Assembly (NCBI RefSeq): GCF_027812955.1
Contig: NZ_JAPYZV010000001.1
Coordinates: 186,001-250,000, forward strand
DNA from: Pedococcus sp. 5OH_020
GTDB taxonomy: Bacteria > Actinomycetota > Actinomycetes > Actinomycetales > Dermatophilaceae
Reading direction: 5' to 3'
DNA: 64,000 nucleotides
Made by a program: the position numbers and the translations under genes. Numbering within the stretch: the stretch's first letter is position 1; each line of letters starts with the position of its first letter. Below the pieces are notes generated by a model. It did not search any database. It was not told the origin of the DNA and saw nothing but the letters and a program-made list of their open reading frames with translations. Positions 17,902 through 27,391 of this stretch are shown piece after piece.

Positions 17902-20759
17902 GCCTTTACCGCCTGCCCGACCGCGGCCGGGTCGACCGCAGCACGCCGGTCACCTTCACGTACAACGGCTCGCCCTACACCGGGTATGCCGGGGACACCC
18001 TCGCATCGGCGCTGCTCGCCAACGGCGTCCACCAGGTCACGACGAGCATCAAGTACGGCCGGCCTCGGGGGATCATGGCGGCAGGCCCCGAGGACCCCAA
18101 CGCACTCGTCCAGGTCGAGACTCCTTTCCCCGAGCCGATGCTCACCGCCACGACGGTCGAGCTGTACGACGGGCTGGTCGCCTCGGGGCTGTCCGGACAG
18201 GGCCGGCTGGCCACCGAGCCGGACCCGGCGCGGTACGACGCGATGCACCAGCACTGCGACGTACTCGTCGTGGGTGCGGGACCGGCGGGGCTGACCGCGG
18301 CCTTGACCGCCGCGCGGTCCGGCGCGCGGGTCGTCCTCCTCGACGACCAGCCCGAGGCCGGCGGATCCCTTCTCGGGACGACCGAGCTGATCGACGACCG
18401 CCCGGCGCTGGAATGGGTCGAGGCAGCGGTCGCCGAGCTGGACAGCCTGCCGGAGGTGCGGGTCCTGTCACGGACCACCGCATTCGGCTTCTACGACGAC
18501 GGTTTCGTACTCGCGCTGGAGCGACGCACCGACCATCTCGGCTTCGCCGCGCCCGAGCACCTGTCCAGGCAGCGGGTCTGGCGTCTGCGGGCCAAGCACG
18601 TCGTCCTCGCCACGGGGGCCCACGAGCGGCCGGTCGTGTTCGCCGACAACGACCGGCCCGGAACCATGCTCGCCGCGAGCGCGCGCACCTACCTGCACCG
18701 CTACGGCGTCCGCTGCGGGCAGAGGGCGGTCGTGTTCACCACCAACGACTCCGCCTACCAGGCCGCGGTGGACCTGGCCGATGCCGGACTCGAGGTGGCC
18801 GCGGTCATCGATGCTCGACCCCAGTCGCCGGCTGGCTGGGCCGCCGAGTGCGCCGAGCGCGGCATCGAGGTGAGAAGCGGCCACGTGGTCACGGGGACCA
18901 CAGGGCACGAGCGCGTCATCCGGGCGCATGTAGCCCAGCTCACCGACGGGCGGCCGCAGCTGAGGTCAGGCATCGGCTGTGACCTGCTGCTGGTGTCCGG
19001 TGGGTGGAACCCAGCCGTACACCTGTTCAGCCAGGCCGGCGGCCGGCTGTCCTACGACGATGCGCTGGGGGCCTTCGTGCCCAGCAGCAGCCTCGAGGCA
19101 GTCACCGTCGCCGGCGCAGCTCGAGGGACGTTCCAGCTCGACGGCTGCCTCGCCGACGGTGGCGAAGCGGCGCAGCGGGCTCTTGCGGGCCTCGGTCGCC
19201 CGACCGCGGGTGGGACGCCACCCCGCCCTTCCGCCGCGCACGAGTCCGCGGAGCGCCCGTTGACCCTCTGGACCGTGCCCGACCCTGACGAGCAGCACGC
19301 GGGAGCCACGCAGTTCGTGGACCTCCAGCGTGACGCGACGGTCGCCGATGTGCTGCGCGCCACCGGTGCCGGCCTGCGCTCGGTGGAGCATGTCAAGCGG
19401 TACACGACCATCGGAACGGCCCATGACCAGGGCAAGACGTCGGGGATCATCTCCTCCGGGCTGGTGGCGCAGTCCGTGCGTGCTGGCATCGCCGACCTCG
19501 GTACGACGACGTTCCGTCCGCCCTACACGCCGGTGTCCTTCGCCGCGCTGGCGGGACGGGACCGGGGGCACCTGCACGACCCGGAGCGCGTCACCCCCCT
19601 GCACCTGCTCCATGTCGCGGCGGGGGCGGACTTCGAGGATGTGGGGCAGTGGAAGCGACCGCGGTACTTCCCGCGGGCTGGCGAGGACATGGACACGGCG
19701 GTGCTCCGCGAGTGTCGTGCGGCGCGCGAGTCGGTGGCGATGATGGACGCCTCGACCCTGGGCAAGATCGAGGTGGAAGGGCCGGACGCCGCCGAGCTGC
19801 TGGACCGGCTCTACACCAACCTCATGAGCTCGCTGAAGGTCGGCTTCATCCGCTATGGGGTCATGTGCGGCGTGGATGGCATGGCGATCGACGACGGCAC
19901 GGTGATGCGGCTCGCGGACGACCGCTTCCTGCTGACCACCACCACCGGGAACGCCGCCAAGATCCTCGACTGGATGGAGGAGTGGCTCCAGACCGAGTGG
20001 CCGGACCTCGCGGTTCGGCTGACGTCCGTGACGGAACAGTGGGCCACAGTCGCTCTGGTGGGGCCACGGTCGCGGGACGTGCTCGCCCTCGTGGCGCCGG
20101 AGCTGGCGGTCGACAACGACTCCTTCCCCTTCATGACCTGGCGGGAGGCAATGGTCGCCGGCGTGCCGGCAAGGGTCTGTCGGATCAGCTTCTCCGGCGA
20201 GCTGGCCTTCGAGGTCAACGTCAGTGGCTGGGACGCCGTGACTCTGTGGGAGGCGCTGCTCGCGGCGGGCGAGTCCTACGGCATCACGGCGTACGGCACG
20301 GAGACGATGCACGTCCTGCGCGCCGAGAAGGGCTACCCCATCATCGGGCAGGACACCGACGGGACTGTCACGCCGCAGGACCTCGGGATGTCCTGGGTCG
20401 TCTCCAAGAAGAAGCCCGACTTCATCGGCAAGCGCTCGTTCGCGCGTGCGGAGAACCAGCGGGCGGACCGCAAGCACCTCGTGGGACTCCTGCCGGTGCA
20501 GCGCGACATCCTGCTTCCCGAGGGCGCGCAGCTCGTCGCCGACCCGCAGATCGGGCCGCCACCGGTACGGATGCTGGGGCACGTCACGTCCAGCTACCGC
20601 AGCGCCGCGCTGGAGGCGACGTTCGCCCTGGCGCTGGTGAAGGGCGGCCGGGACCGTATCGGCCAGACGCTGTACTCCACGGTGGGTGACGAGCTGGTGC
20701 CCGTGACCGTGGCCGAACCCGTGCTCTACGACCCCGAAGGAGCCCGTCGTGACGGTTGA
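17898..20759 (+). CDS. soxA: Sarcosine oxidase subunit alpha
   Basis: 953 residues. The N-terminal ~100 residues are the 2Fe-2S-ferredoxin-like domain (DTLASALLANGVHQV, KYGRPRGIMAAGPEDPNALV) that lacks cluster cysteines, as usual in SoxA. The NAD-binding disulfide-oxidoreductase domain follows with VLVVGAGPAGLTAALTAA near residue 120 and VLATGAHERP. The C-terminal ~380 residues are a GCV_T folate domain (LDRLYTNLMSSLKVGFIRYG, AEKGYPIIGQDTDG). Together these fit the subunit that channels the methyl group to THF. It overlaps soxD by 4 bp and soxG by 11 bp. Confidence 0.95.
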   Translation: MSLYRLPDRGRVDRSTPVTFTYNGSPYTGYAGDTLASALLANGVHQVTTSIKYGRPRGIMAAGPEDPNALVQVETPFPEPMLTATTVELYDGLVASGLSGQGRLATEPDPARYDAMHQHCDVLVVGAGPAGLTAALTAARSGARVVLLDDQPEAGGSLLGTTELIDDRPALEWVEAAVAELDSLPEVRVLSRTTAFGFYDDGFVLALERRTDHLGFAAPEHLSRQRVWRLRAKHVVLATGAHERPVVFADNDRPGTMLAASARTYLHRYGVRCGQRAVVFTTNDSAYQAAVDLADAGLEVAAVIDARPQSPAGWAAECAERGIEVRSGHVVTGTTGHERVIRAHVAQLTDGRPQLRSGIGCDLLLVSGGWNPAVHLFSQAGGRLSYDDALGAFVPSSSLEAVTVAGAARGTFQLDGCLADGGEAAQRALAGLGRPTAGGTPPRPSAAHESAERPLTLWTVPDPDEQHAGATQFVDLQRDATVADVLRATGAGLRSVEHVKRYTTIGTAHDQGKTSGIISSGLVAQSVRAGIADLGTTTFRPPYTPVSFAALAGRDRGHLHDPERVTPLHLLHVAAGADFEDVGQWKRPRYFPRAGEDMDTAVLRECRAARESVAMMDASTLGKIEVEGPDAAELLDRLYTNLMSSLKVGFIRYGVMCGVDGMAIDDGTVMRLADDRFLLTTTTGNAAKILDWMEEWLQTEWPDLAVRLTSVTEQWATVALVGPRSRDVLALVAPELAVDNDSFPFMTWREAMVAGVPARVCRISFSGELAFEVNVSGWDAVTLWEALLAAGESYGITAYGTETMHVLRAEKGYPIIGQDTDGTVTPQDLGMSWVVSKKKPDFIGKRSFARAENQRADRKHLVGLLPVQRDILLPEGAQLVADPQIGPPPVRMLGHVTSSYRSAALEATFALALVKGGRDRIGQTLYSTVGDELVPVTVAEPVLYDPEGARRDG

Positions 20760-21345
20760 TCACCCTCAGAGGCGCAGCCCCCTGGCACACCTGACGGCCG
20801 AGCTGGCCGCCACACCTGTCGGAGTGAGCCTGTCCGAGGTTCCCTTCCTCACCCAGCTCAACCTTCGCGTGGACCCGCTGGGCCGGGCCGCCCGCGCGGT
20901 CGAGGAGGCGCTCGGCGCCACGCTGCCGACCGCCGCCAACACGGCGGTCGCGGCCGGCGACCTCGACGTGCTGTGGCTCGGGCCCGATGAGTGGCTGCTC
21001 GTCGCGCCGGAAGGCCGTCAGGAGAGCCTCGAGAAGTCCCTGCGTCAGGCGATCGGTACGGAGCACGGGGCGGTCGTCGACCTGTCCGCTCATCGCACGA
21101 CCGTCGAGCTGTCTGGCGCTCTGGCCCGCGACCTGCTGGCCAAGGGTTGTTCGCTCGACCTCCATCCTGCCGTTTTCACCACCGGCAGCTGCGCGCAGCT
21201 GCCGCTTGCCCAGGCGCCCGTGCTGCTCCTCGCCCGTGACAGTGAGATGCCCAGGTACTGGCTCCTGGTCCGCACCTCCTTCGCTCCCTATGTCGCAGCC
21301 TGGCTCCTGGACGCCTGCGTCGAGTACGCGGCCAGCGGCCCATGA
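20749..21345 (+). CDS. soxG: Sarcosine oxidase subunit gamma
   Basis: 198 residues. Features typical of the gamma subunit are [31 protein letters not shown], the [15 protein letters not shown] core and a C-terminal [20 protein letters not shown]. It is a short GCV_T-like subunit at the interface of the complex. The GTG start lies inside the 3' end of soxA and the stop overlaps the sdaA start (ATGA), so the five genes soxB to sdaA are tightly coupled. Confidence 0.92.
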   Translation: MTVDHPQRRSPLAHLTAELAATPVGVSLSEVPFLTQLNLRVDPLGRAARAVEEALGATLPTAANTAVAAGDLDVLWLGPDEWLLVAPEGRQESLEKSLRQAIGTEHGAVVDLSAHRTTVELSGALARDLLAKGCSLDLHPAVFTTGSCAQLPLAQAPVLLLARDSEMPRYWLLVRTSFAPYVAAWLLDACVEYAASGP

Positions 21346-22712
21346 CCATCAGCGTCTTCGACCTGTTCTCCATCGGAATAGGGCCGTCCAGCTCGCACAC
21401 GGTGGGACCGATGCGAGCTGCGTGCACCTTCGCCGAGGCATTGGCCGCCGAGGGCGTGCTGCCACAGGTCGCGAGGGTGCGCGTCGAGCTCTTCGGCTCC
21501 CTGGGGGCGACCGGGCACGGCCATGGCAGCGTCAAAGCGGTGATTCTCGGCCTGGAGGGGGAGCGGCCGGAGCTCGTGGATCCCACGGCGGCGCAGCCCC
21601 GGGCCGACAGGGTCGCCTCCGAGAACCGGCTGCTCCTCGCGGGCCGGCAGCAGATCCGCTTCAGCGTCGAGGATGTCGTCCTCCACCGACGGCGTACGCT
21701 CCCGTTCCATCCCAACGGCATGACGTTCCTGGCGGCTGACTCGCGAGGCACCGTTCTGGCCGAACGGACGTACTACTCGGTTGGCGGTGGCTTCGTCGTC
21801 ACGGAGTCGGAGACCGGTGACCGACGGCTCGAGCCGGATCAGACCCCGGTGCGATACCCGTTCCGAACGGGGGGACAGCTCCTCGAGCACTGCGCACGCG
21901 AGCGGCTGCCGATCAGCGGGGTCATGCTGGCGAACGAGCTGGCCTGGCGGTCCGAGGAGGACGTGCGTGCGGGCCTCCTGCACATCTGGTCCGTGATGCA
22001 GGAGTGCGTGACCCGCGGTTCCAGTACCGACGGCGTGCTGCCCGGCGGGCTGAAGGTACGCCGTCGTGCCACGGCCCTGCGGGCCACGCTCGAGGCGGTC
22101 GTTGACGGGACCGACCCGCTGCGCGGCCTGGAGTGGGTCAGCCTTTTCGCGCTGGCAGTCAACGAGGAGAACGCGGCCGGTGGCCGGGTGGTGACGGCGC
22201 CTACCAACGGAGCAGCCGGCATCATCCCTGCCGTGCTGCACTACTACGACCGGTTCGTTCCCGGGGCGGATGACGACGGCGTCGTCCGGTTCCTGCTGAC
22301 CGCCGCGGCGATCGGGGTGCTGTTCAAGGAGAACGCCTCGATCTCCGGTGCCGAGGTGGGGTGCCAGGGCGAGGTCGGCTCCGCATGCGCCATGGCGGCA
22401 GCCGCACTCGCGGAGGTCATCGGAGGCACCCCCGAGCAGGTCGAGAACGCCGCCGAGATCGGCATCGAGCACAACCTCGGCCTCACCTGCGACCCGGTCG
22501 GCGGGCTGGTGCAGATCCCGTGCATCGAGCGGAACGCGGTGGCCTCGGTCAAGGCGATCACCGCGGCCCGGATGGCGCTGTACGGCGACGGGCACCACCA
22601 CGTCTCGCTTGACAAGGCCATCAAGACCATGCGCGAGACCGGCGCCGACATGTCCGTGAAGTACAAGGAGACCTCGCGAGGAGGCTTGGCAGTCAACGTC
22701 GTGGAGTGCTGA
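21342..22712 (+). CDS. sdaA: L-serine ammonia-lyase, iron-sulfur type
   Basis: 456-residue fused-domain L-serine dehydratase that converts serine to pyruvate and ammonia. The N-terminal domain has [16 protein letters not shown]. Cysteines in [19 protein letters not shown] and [19 protein letters not shown] are in the places used by the family's 4Fe-4S cluster. The substrate loop [15 protein letters not shown] is intact. As last gene of the dimethylglycine-sarcosine operon it links betaine-derived serine to central metabolism. A palindrome lies 82 bp after its stop. Confidence 0.95.
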   Translation: MTISVFDLFSIGIGPSSSHTVGPMRAACTFAEALAAEGVLPQVARVRVELFGSLGATGHGHGSVKAVILGLEGERPELVDPTAAQPRADRVASENRLLLAGRQQIRFSVEDVVLHRRRTLPFHPNGMTFLAADSRGTVLAERTYYSVGGGFVVTESETGDRRLEPDQTPVRYPFRTGGQLLEHCARERLPISGVMLANELAWRSEEDVRAGLLHIWSVMQECVTRGSSTDGVLPGGLKVRRRATALRATLEAVVDGTDPLRGLEWVSLFALAVNEENAAGGRVVTAPTNGAAGIIPAVLHYYDRFVPGADDDGVVRFLLTAAAIGVLFKENASISGAEVGCQGEVGSACAMAAAALAEVIGGTPEQVENAAEIGIEHNLGLTCDPVGGLVQIPCIERNAVASVKAITAARMALYGDGHHHVSLDKAIKTMRETGADMSVKYKETSRGGLAVNVVEC

Positions 22713-22794
22713 CCGCCACCAGGCGTTCGGGGCGCGCTTCAGCAACCCGCGCGGCAACCGGTGGGGTCTGGAGCGCGTCACGCTGGCTCCTGGG

Positions 22795-22813
22795 CTGCTC
22801 GCTGAGCGAGCAG
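22795..22813 (+). terminator. Palindrome, likely terminator after sdaA
   Basis: CTGCTCGCTGAGCGAGCAG can form a 7-bp stem with a 5-base loop. It lacks a T-run. It is the only clear hairpin in the non-coding stretch after sdaA. Confidence 0.5.
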
Positions 22814-22825
22814 AGCGTCGTATGA

Positions 22826-23009
22826 CCCAAGCACGAGATCCCATTCGACGTGCTCTACGTCGGGGGCGCTGACCAGGTGCCCGGCCAGGCGCCGCTCATG
22901 CGTAAGGGATGTTCAAGGACTTCTTCTACGCCGCGGTGCTCGGCCAGTGCTCCCAGACGGTTGCCTAACGGCTGCGAGAGAGCGTGCGCCAGCTGGCTGC
23001 GACGCCGCG
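22826..23009 (+). pseudogene. Possible decayed coding fragment of unknown origin
   Basis: After a stop, one frame reads KHEIPFDVLYVGGADQVPG and on to LMRKG with strongly GC-biased third positions. It then loses coding character. A frame change at about 22909 continues as MFKDFFYAAVLGQCSQTVA to TAA at 22966-22968, and then RLRESVRQLAA. The protein-like text across two frames plus a stop suggests a remnant. I do not recognise the family. The stretch 22713-23013 otherwise holds only the palindrome above. Confidence 0.3.
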
Positions 23010-23013
23010 GGAG

Positions 23014-24198
23014 TCAGGGATTGGCAGCGTGCACCACTGCGTGCGCCAAGCGTTCCAGGTCGTCCTGGCCCAACACGGGTTCACCGGTGCGCAGGTCGAC
23101 GTAGCTGGAGACGACCATGACGAGGTTGCGGTCGGGCACCACCTGGACGAGCTGGCCGCCCAATCCCCACGCGAAGTAGGACGGCGTGCCATCAACGGTC
23201 GTTACCCACCAGAGGTAGCCGTAGTTCGTCGGCGCGAAGCGCCCGTCCGTCGACGGCTGGAACGCCGCGCCGGCCTGGGCAGAGGTTGCCTGTCGTACCC
23301 ATGCCGCCGGCACAACCTGCCTGCCCTGCCATTGGCCGCCCTGCAGGAACAGCTGCCCTAGGCGGGTCATGTCCTGAGGGCGGATCTTCAGGTGCGCCGC
23401 GCCCAAAGCGTGCCCCTGCGGGTCCACCGGCCACGCGAACCCCGCACGCTCGTACTGGCCTAGGTGGGCGTCATCGATAAGGGGCTGGGCTGCTGGCCTC
23501 GTCGGGATGCCCAGCGGGTCGAAAAGGTGCGAGCGGGCGTAGGACAGGACGGGCTGACCTGTTGCCTGCTCCAGGATCGGTGACAACAGGTGCGCCCCGT
23601 AGTCGGAGTACGCAAAGAGCTTCCCGGGGGCGTCGTCCTGGTGGCGGATGATGAAGCGGACCCAGTCCGGTGAATTGAGCAGCTCGGAACTGCCAAAGCC
23701 CGAGGACGTGTCGGTGAACCCGGCCGTCATCGTCAGCAGTTGGCGCAGCGTCACCGCAGCCACGCGCGGGCTCATCTCCGCGGCGTACCGCGGCAGCATC
23801 TTGGACAGCCGGTCATCCAGGCGGAGCTCTCCTTCGCTGATGGCCAGCCCGACCAGGGTCGACACGACACTCTTGGTCACCGAGAACGCACTTCTGTACT
23901 CCTCCGCGGACGAGCCGTAGTAGCGCTCGAACCGGGTGCGGCCGCTCGTCGTGACGATGATCGCCCGGATCTGGTCGTCGGTGGTGTGCGCGTTGAAGTC
24001 CGCCGCTACGGCCGCCGCAACCGGGTCCGGCGCCGACGTCGAAGAGCGCGTGCCGGGCACCGGCGCAGCGGGTGGCCGTTGGTCGCATGCCGCGCTGGGC
24101 AACGCAACCGCGGCCAACACCACCATCACGAGGAAGTGGCGACGCGGGTTCGCCGCGCGCCGTCGGCCGAAGGGGTCCCGCTGCGCTGCAGCATCCAC
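23014..24198 (-). CDS. Serine hydrolase lipoprotein, class C beta-lactamase/esterase family
   Basis: 394 residues. From the GTG at 24198 there is a basic start, a hydrophobic helix HFLVMVVLAAVALPSAAC and a lipobox cysteine, so the protein is an exported lipoprotein. The nucleophile motif is SVTK in AFSVTKSVVSTLVGLAI, and YSDYGAHLL occupies the place of the YxN motif. GGYGYLWW-like text appears as NYGYLWWVTT, and GLGGQLVQVVPDRNLVMVV closes the domain. Such proteins are usually esterases, D-amino-acid peptidases or 6-aminohexanoate-dimer-hydrolase-like enzymes rather than drug-resistance enzymes. AAGGAGG lies upstream. It is not part of an operon. Confidence 0.82.
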   Translation of the reverse strand: MDAAAQRDPFGRRRAANPRRHFLVMVVLAAVALPSAACDQRPPAAPVPGTRSSTSAPDPVAAAVAADFNAHTTDDQIRAIIVTTSGRTRFERYYGSSAEEYRSAFSVTKSVVSTLVGLAISEGELRLDDRLSKMLPRYAAEMSPRVAAVTLRQLLTMTAGFTDTSSGFGSSELLNSPDWVRFIIRHQDDAPGKLFAYSDYGAHLLSPILEQATGQPVLSYARSHLFDPLGIPTRPAAQPLIDDAHLGQYERAGFAWPVDPQGHALGAAHLKIRPQDMTRLGQLFLQGGQWQGRQVVPAAWVRQATSAQAGAAFQPSTDGRFAPTNYGYLWWVTTVDGTPSYFAWGLGGQLVQVVPDRNLVMVVSSYVDLRTGEPVLGQDDLERLAHAVVHAANP

Positions 24199-24557
24199 GG
24201 ACCCACTGTCCTCCTTGGCCCGTTCAAGGCACCAGCAGCCGACGGGAGTCACGGAAACTGCCGCGAAACGCAATCCGTGCCTCACACGAGGATCGCCGTG
24301 AAACGGTGAGCGTGGTGCGGCGGCAGGAGCGGGCTGTCGATGACGTCTCCTGCCGAGCTGAGGACTGAGTACGCGGCCTCGCGCCGACGAGTGCGCATCG
24401 TCGTCCACGTGGGTCGGTGGGAAACGGGCATTGCAGAGGTTGCGCCGCGGACCGTCGGGGTAACAGAGGGCATCGCCGTTCCTGGCGTGGAAGGTGGTCG
24501 TGCGTTGGGCGGTGTGTCTTCCGTTGCCCCGCACGGTCCTGACCGGACGGAGATGAC
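24199..24557 (+). other. Divergent intergenic region before the HU-type gene
   Basis: 359 bp between the lipoprotein gene and the HU gene. CGGCAGGAG (24321-24329) and CTCCTGCCG (24347-24355) form an inverted repeat that may act in the HU leader. An open frame from 24340 ends over the HU start codon, but its composition is not convincing and there is no ribosome site. No betaine-type operator is present. Confidence 0.45.
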
Positions 24558-25805
24558 GTGAACAAGCATGAGCTGGTCCAAGCCACGGCGGCCGACCTCG
24601 ACATAGACCGAGCAGCAGCCGAGCGGGCTGTCAACACAGTTCTGGGCACCATCATCAAGACCGTCGCCCGTGGGGACAAGGTATCCCTCACAGGGTTCGG
24701 CACGTTCGAGCGCAAAGAGCGGGCGGCCCGCACGGCGCGCAACCCTCGCACCGGCGAGAGCGTGCGGGTCAAGAAGACCCGGGTGCCGGCCTTCCGGCCA
24801 GGCACGTCGTTCAAGGAGGTGACCGCGGCCGGTCGCGTACCGCGGGGCGTGCCCACTGAGGACCTGTCGAAGAGGGTCCATCCGCTGGGCGCGGCTGAGA
24901 CCGCGTCCCCAGCGAAAAGGACGACCCCGAAGGCGACGAGCGGAAAGAAGGCATCGGCGAAGCGCAACGAAGGAAGCCCTAAGAGCACCGACAGCTCAGG
25001 CTCCGCGAAGAAGTCCGCACCGGCGAAGAAGTCGGCACCGGCGAAGAAGTCGGCACCGGCGAAGAGGTCCGCGCCGGCGAAGAAGTCGGCACCGGCGAAG
25101 AGGTCCGCGCCGACGGCGAAGAAGACGGCACCGGCGAAGAAGTCCGCGCCGACGGCGAAGAAGTCCACGCGGGCGAAGAGCTCGGCACCGACGGCCACGA
25201 CTGCTCAGGGCCCGAGCACCACGAGGACGGGGACAGCCAAGCGGTCGACGCCTCGCAAGACCGCCCCGGCCCCCGCGGAGATGACGAACGCGGCCACCCA
25301 GGCCGCCATCGACACCGCCGCCGCAAAGACGGCTGCGGCAGCTGAGGCGACAAGGCCGAGACGGGGCCGGAAGGCGGCGACACCTGCACCCGCCACCACG
25401 AGTGCCGGACGCGAACTGGCGGTGAAGACAGCAGCCGCGAGCACTGCCACTGCGGCCAAGCGGGCGACCCGGTCACGGACCCAGACAGCGCCGGCCGCCG
25501 CTGAAACGGCGGGGGGTGCGCGGGACGCTGGAGCCGTTGGGAAGCGGGCGGAGCCTCGTGCGGCGGTGGGCGCGGCCACACTGGCAGAGGCAGCGACCAG
25601 TGGCGTCGCGAACCGGGCGGCGCGGTCGGCCCGCCAACGGGGAACCAGCACGCAGACCCCCGCCGTACCGGCCGTCCCGGCGAAGCGGGCGACGGCCCGG
25701 CAGCGTGCGGCTTCTGCGCAGCAGCCCACCCCGGCCACGTCCGCCGTCGAGACCGTCGTCGCGAAGACGATGGCCGCCGCACGCCGCGCAGTGAAGGGCA
25801 CCTGA
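24558..25805 (+). CDS. HU-family histone-like DNA-binding protein with very long basic tail
   Basis: 415 residues. Residues 1-90 are a full HU domain: MNKHELVQATAADL, the VSLTGFGTFERKERAARTARNPRTGE arm region and VPAFRPGTSFKEV. From about 110 the tail is Lys/Ala/Pro/Ser rich, with roughly ten KKSAPA-type repeats at about 150-215. A further ~190 residues are rich in Ala, Thr and Arg (KAATPA, RAARSARQRG, KRATARQR). Usual actinobacterial HupB-like proteins with such tails are near 200-220 residues, so this one is about twice as long. It should bind DNA non-specifically and may compact DNA or bind RNA through the tail. GGAG precedes the GTG. It has no operon partners. Confidence 0.85.
   Translation: MNKHELVQATAADLDIDRAAAERAVNTVLGTIIKTVARGDKVSLTGFGTFERKERAARTARNPRTGESVRVKKTRVPAFRPGTSFKEVTAAGRVPRGVPTEDLSKRVHPLGAAETASPAKRTTPKATSGKKASAKRNEGSPKSTDSSGSAKKSAPAKKSAPAKKSAPAKRSAPAKKSAPAKRSAPTAKKTAPAKKSAPTAKKSTRAKSSAPTATTAQGPSTTRTGTAKRSTPRKTAPAPAEMTNAATQAAIDTAAAKTAAAAEATRPRRGRKAATPAPATTSAGRELAVKTAAASTATAAKRATRSRTQTAPAAAETAGGARDAGAVGKRAEPRAAVGAATLAEAATSGVANRAARSARQRGTSTQTPAVPAVPAKRATARQRAASAQQPTPATSAVETVVAKTMAAARRAVKGT
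25008..25197 (+). repeat. 15-bp coding repeats encoding KKSAPA motifs
   Basis: Variants of GCACCGGCGAAGAAGTC repeat about ten times, mostly in 15-bp steps with some 18-bp units carrying an extra codon. Reading frame is kept throughout. The low complexity makes long open shadow frames on the other strand, which should be ignored. Confidence 0.9.
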
Positions 25806-26029
25806 CCCGAGGAGGAGGCAGCTGTCAGGAACCGCAGCATCGCTGGAGGTCTGCGTACGCGATGGTGCCCTCGAGGAAGCCGAGCGTTCTGGAGTCGAGC
25901 AGCTGCCCGGTGACCCGCCCAGCGACCTGCGCGCCACCTCGTTAACCCGTCAAGGCTGCCCGTGACCCTTCACCCATCCCTCGAGCCGCGGATCAGCGAA
26001 CAGACCGCTGCGGCCGCCCTGGCCATGGG

Positions 26030-26977
26030 TCATTCGCCAACGGGACCAGTGGCGTCGGACCCCTGTTCGGCGCGGACGCGGCTCAGGGCGGTGGCGGCCA
26101 CGGCCAAGACCACCAGGGCCACCACCTGCCCAGTCACGGCCCAGGTGCCGGTACGCAGATGCTCGTCGTACACGGCGACGCCCAGCGCGACGCTGGCGAG
26201 CGGGTCCACGGTCGCGATGGCGGGAAGGCTTGCGTTGAGCGGTCCCGCGCGAAACGCGAGCTGCGCCAAGGCCATCCCAGCAGCACCAGACAGAATGAGC
26301 GCCGGCAGCTGCCAGCTGCTCAGGGCGCCGCCGACCCCGTGGTCGGCCGCGACGTTCGTCACGGCCTTGAGCAGCACCGCAGTGCAGGCATAGCTCGTCC
26401 CCACTGCCACGCCTATGGTCGCCGCGCGGCCACCGCGACGGAGATGACGCGCGAGCACGATGCTGCCAGCGGCGATACCCACCGCCAAGAGGCCGGCCAT
26501 GGCGGCCACCCCGTGGTCCGCCTCCTGGGACACCGCCTTGGGGGCGCCCGAGGCGACGAGGAAGGCGGCAATGGCAACAACGAGCAGCACGCCCCAACCG
26601 AGCTCACGCCGGCTGATGCGGGTCCTCGCGGTCAGGTGGCCGAGCACCAGGGACGTCACAATCGCGCTCACCAGCACAGGTTGGACCACCGACACTGCGC
26701 CAAGGTGCAGGGCCGCCGCCTGCAACCCCAGCCCAGCGGCGTCGGCGAGCAGGCCAGCCAACCACCAAGGGTGGCGCACGGTGTGGCGCAGGAAGTGCAC
26801 GACGCGGACCGTCCCACGACGACCCCGGGCAGGAGTGATCAGCGTTGCACTGCGGTGCTTCAGGGCGGTCGAGAGTGCGAAGAACACCGTGGCGCCCACG
26901 CTCAGCTCGATGACCGCGGCATAGCTCACGATGGGACTCGTGGTCTCACGCCGGCGATGCGCATCGGTGCCTCTCAT
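26030..26977 (-). CDS. DMT-superfamily transporter (EamA/NIPA-like)
   Basis: 315 residues with about nine or ten predicted membrane helices in two EamA-like halves. The first helix reads YAAVIELSVGATVFFALSTAL; others are GLGLQAAALHLGAVSVVQPVL, LGWGVLLVVAIAAFLVAS and AGMALAQLAFRAGPLNASLPAIA. Substrate is unknown; family members export small metabolites or handle magnesium. Start choice is uncertain: ATG 26977 is used, GTG 26998 and GTG 26929 are alternatives, and none has a clear ribosome site. It stands alone. The 224 bp between it and the HU gene show no convincing gene. Confidence 0.75.
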   Translation of the reverse strand: MRGTDAHRRRETTSPIVSYAAVIELSVGATVFFALSTALKHRSATLITPARGRRGTVRVVHFLRHTVRHPWWLAGLLADAAGLGLQAAALHLGAVSVVQPVLVSAIVTSLVLGHLTARTRISRRELGWGVLLVVAIAAFLVASGAPKAVSQEADHGVAAMAGLLAVGIAAGSIVLARHLRRGGRAATIGVAVGTSYACTAVLLKAVTNVAADHGVGGALSSWQLPALILSGAAGMALAQLAFRAGPLNASLPAIATVDPLASVALGVAVYDEHLRTGTWAVTGQVVALVVLAVAATALSRVRAEQGSDATGPVGE

Positions 26978-27235
26978 CTGGGTCCAACGGGCCACCACGG
27001 CGATGGGCCCTCCCTTCGGGCAACGCTATAGGCCGGACCGCGCAGCCGGGGCACGCTGGCTGGCTACCTGCCCGTCGCTGCTGATGCAGAGGTGCGGTGC
27101 GCCGTGGTCTCTCACCTGCCACCCTCGGACCTTCACAGGTGCCGGGTAGTTCATTCGGTTGACTTCAGCGCCGCCCTGGTCAAGAGCGGGTAAAGCGGGC
27201 GAATCGGCAGGCGACATCGGTCATACGGTCGTGCC

Positions 27236-27391
27236 ATGGGAACTTCATCGCATCGCGAGGTCAGCGACGAGGAGCTGCGCGTTGAGATCGAGCTGCTCGC
27301 CGACCTCATCGACGCCGCAACCTGGTCGCAGTGTCCGCTCAGCGAGGCACGGATCGACCAGGTGCTGGGCCTCTACGAGAGCGCAGCATGA
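27236..27391 (+). CDS. Small acidic protein of unknown function, 51 residues
   Basis: The frame reads MGTSSHREVSDEELRVEIEL, then LLADLIDAATWSQCPLSEA and ends LGLYESAA. It has coding-like third positions and resembles short conserved actinobacterial proteins with a DEELRxEIxLLxDLI helix and a C-terminal helix. It has no known function. Its stop overlaps an ATG opening a 22-codon frame to 27456 (ATGA), which may or may not be translated. The region around it (26978-27544) holds no other supported gene. Confidence 0.5.
   Translation: MGTSSHREVSDEELRVEIELLADLIDAATWSQCPLSEARIDQVLGLYESAA

Noticed and set aside
23014-24198. Serine hydrolase as an antibiotic-resistance beta-lactamase
   Set aside because: The SxxK motif is shared with esterases and peptidases, the YxN position reads YSD, and nothing around it suggests a resistance gene.
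24340-24561. 73-codon frame ending over the HU start codon
   Set aside because: No ribosome site, no homology that I can recognise, and arginine/valine-rich text typical of non-coding GC-rich DNA.
24224-25198. Minus-strand frame with FFAGADFFAG repeats opposite the HU gene
   Set aside because: Direct antisense of the lysine/alanine repeats; there is no separate coding signal.
25825-25941. Minus-strand text QVAGRVTGQLLDSRTLGF in the HU-DMT gap
   Set aside because: It looks protein-like but has no start codon between its two stops, so at most it is a short remnant.
27026-27217. 63-codon minus-strand frame upstream of the small acidic ORF
   Set aside because: No ribosome site and no recognisable family; too weak to call.
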